From positions 26,591,001 to 26,655,000 of the forward strand of contig NC_090697.1 of the NCBI RefSeq assembly GCF_040954835.1: DNA of 64,000 bases. The letters run 5' to 3'. Shown here one piece after another: positions 63,839 through 64,000 of the stretch. Position 1 is the first letter of the stretch. Every line of letters starts with the position of its first letter. The notes under the pieces were generated by a model that was not told the origin of the DNA, searched no databases, and worked only from the letters and a program-made list of their open reading frames with translations. The translations under genes were made by a program, and so were the position numbers. This DNA is from Lepisosteus oculatus (taxonomy: Eukaryota > Chordata > Actinopteri > Semionotiformes > Lepisosteidae).

Positions 63839-64000
63839 TGGGTAGCACAGTGGCACGGTGATTTAACATTGCTTCTTTGTAGTGCGGTAGCCATGGACTC
63901 AATTGCTGGTGTGCTATCTGTGTGGAGTTTGTACAGTATGTCCTTGCCAGAATAGGCTTTAGCTTCCCCATGATCCTGTGTTGGATAAAGAGGTTAGTAT
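63839..64000 (+). mobile_element. tRNA-derived SINE (type I), internally deleted, cut by the window end
   Basis: Head GGTAGCACAGTGGCACGGTG and body GTGTGGAGTTTGTACAGTAT, then directly the 3' part (AATAGGCTTTAGCTTCCCCA). The central part is deleted. Confidence 0.75.

Overview
This window looks like nuclear DNA of a vertebrate, most likely a ray-finned fish. Its genes have spliced exons with GT-AG introns. Between them lie fish-type tRNA-derived SINEs, L2-like LINE 3' ends, a Tc1-like transposon relic, a solo LTR and many microsatellites. The exact species cannot be read from the sequence. The order UTP25 then SYT14, both on the + strand, is the same as on human 1q32.2, so the block is ancient.

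Three genes can be supported. (1) On the minus strand at 2408-5014, a three-exon THAP gene encodes about 409 residues. A THAP2-like zinc finger, HCF-1-binding motif and coiled coil are joined in one reading frame to the first part of a P-element/THAP9-type transposase domain. (2) Head-to-head with it, 421 bp away, UTP25 (DIEXF/Def) runs on the + strand over 5436-19354. Its 12 coding exons keep phase throughout and give 759 residues; this is the nucleolar small-subunit rRNA processing factor. (3) At 40727 a 13-nt first coding exon (Met-Ala-Ile-Asp plus one base) followed by a strong donor is best read as the start of SYT14. Everything from there to 64000 would then be the start of its first intron.

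Layout: 1-2.2 kb, non-coding with SINEs; 2.4-5.0 kb, THAP gene; 5.0-5.4 kb, shared promoter; 5.4-19.4 kb, UTP25, with a palindromic element and a solo LTR in its introns; 19.4-40.7 kb, intergenic with repeats, including a 60-bp tandem array at 23.45-23.79 kb and a 31-bp minisatellite at 31.67-32.48 kb; 40.6-41.1 kb, SYT14 promoter/CpG-rich region; 41-64 kb, SYT14 intron 1 with SINEs, LINE fragments and a Tc1-like relic split by a SINE.

The most unusual items are the THAP2-transposase chimera, a repeat family that carries a CTCF-type motif near both UTP25 and SYT14, a (TG)7T3 splice acceptor in UTP25, and the 31-bp minisatellite with a duplicated higher-order block. No operons, CRISPR arrays or prokaryotic features are present.
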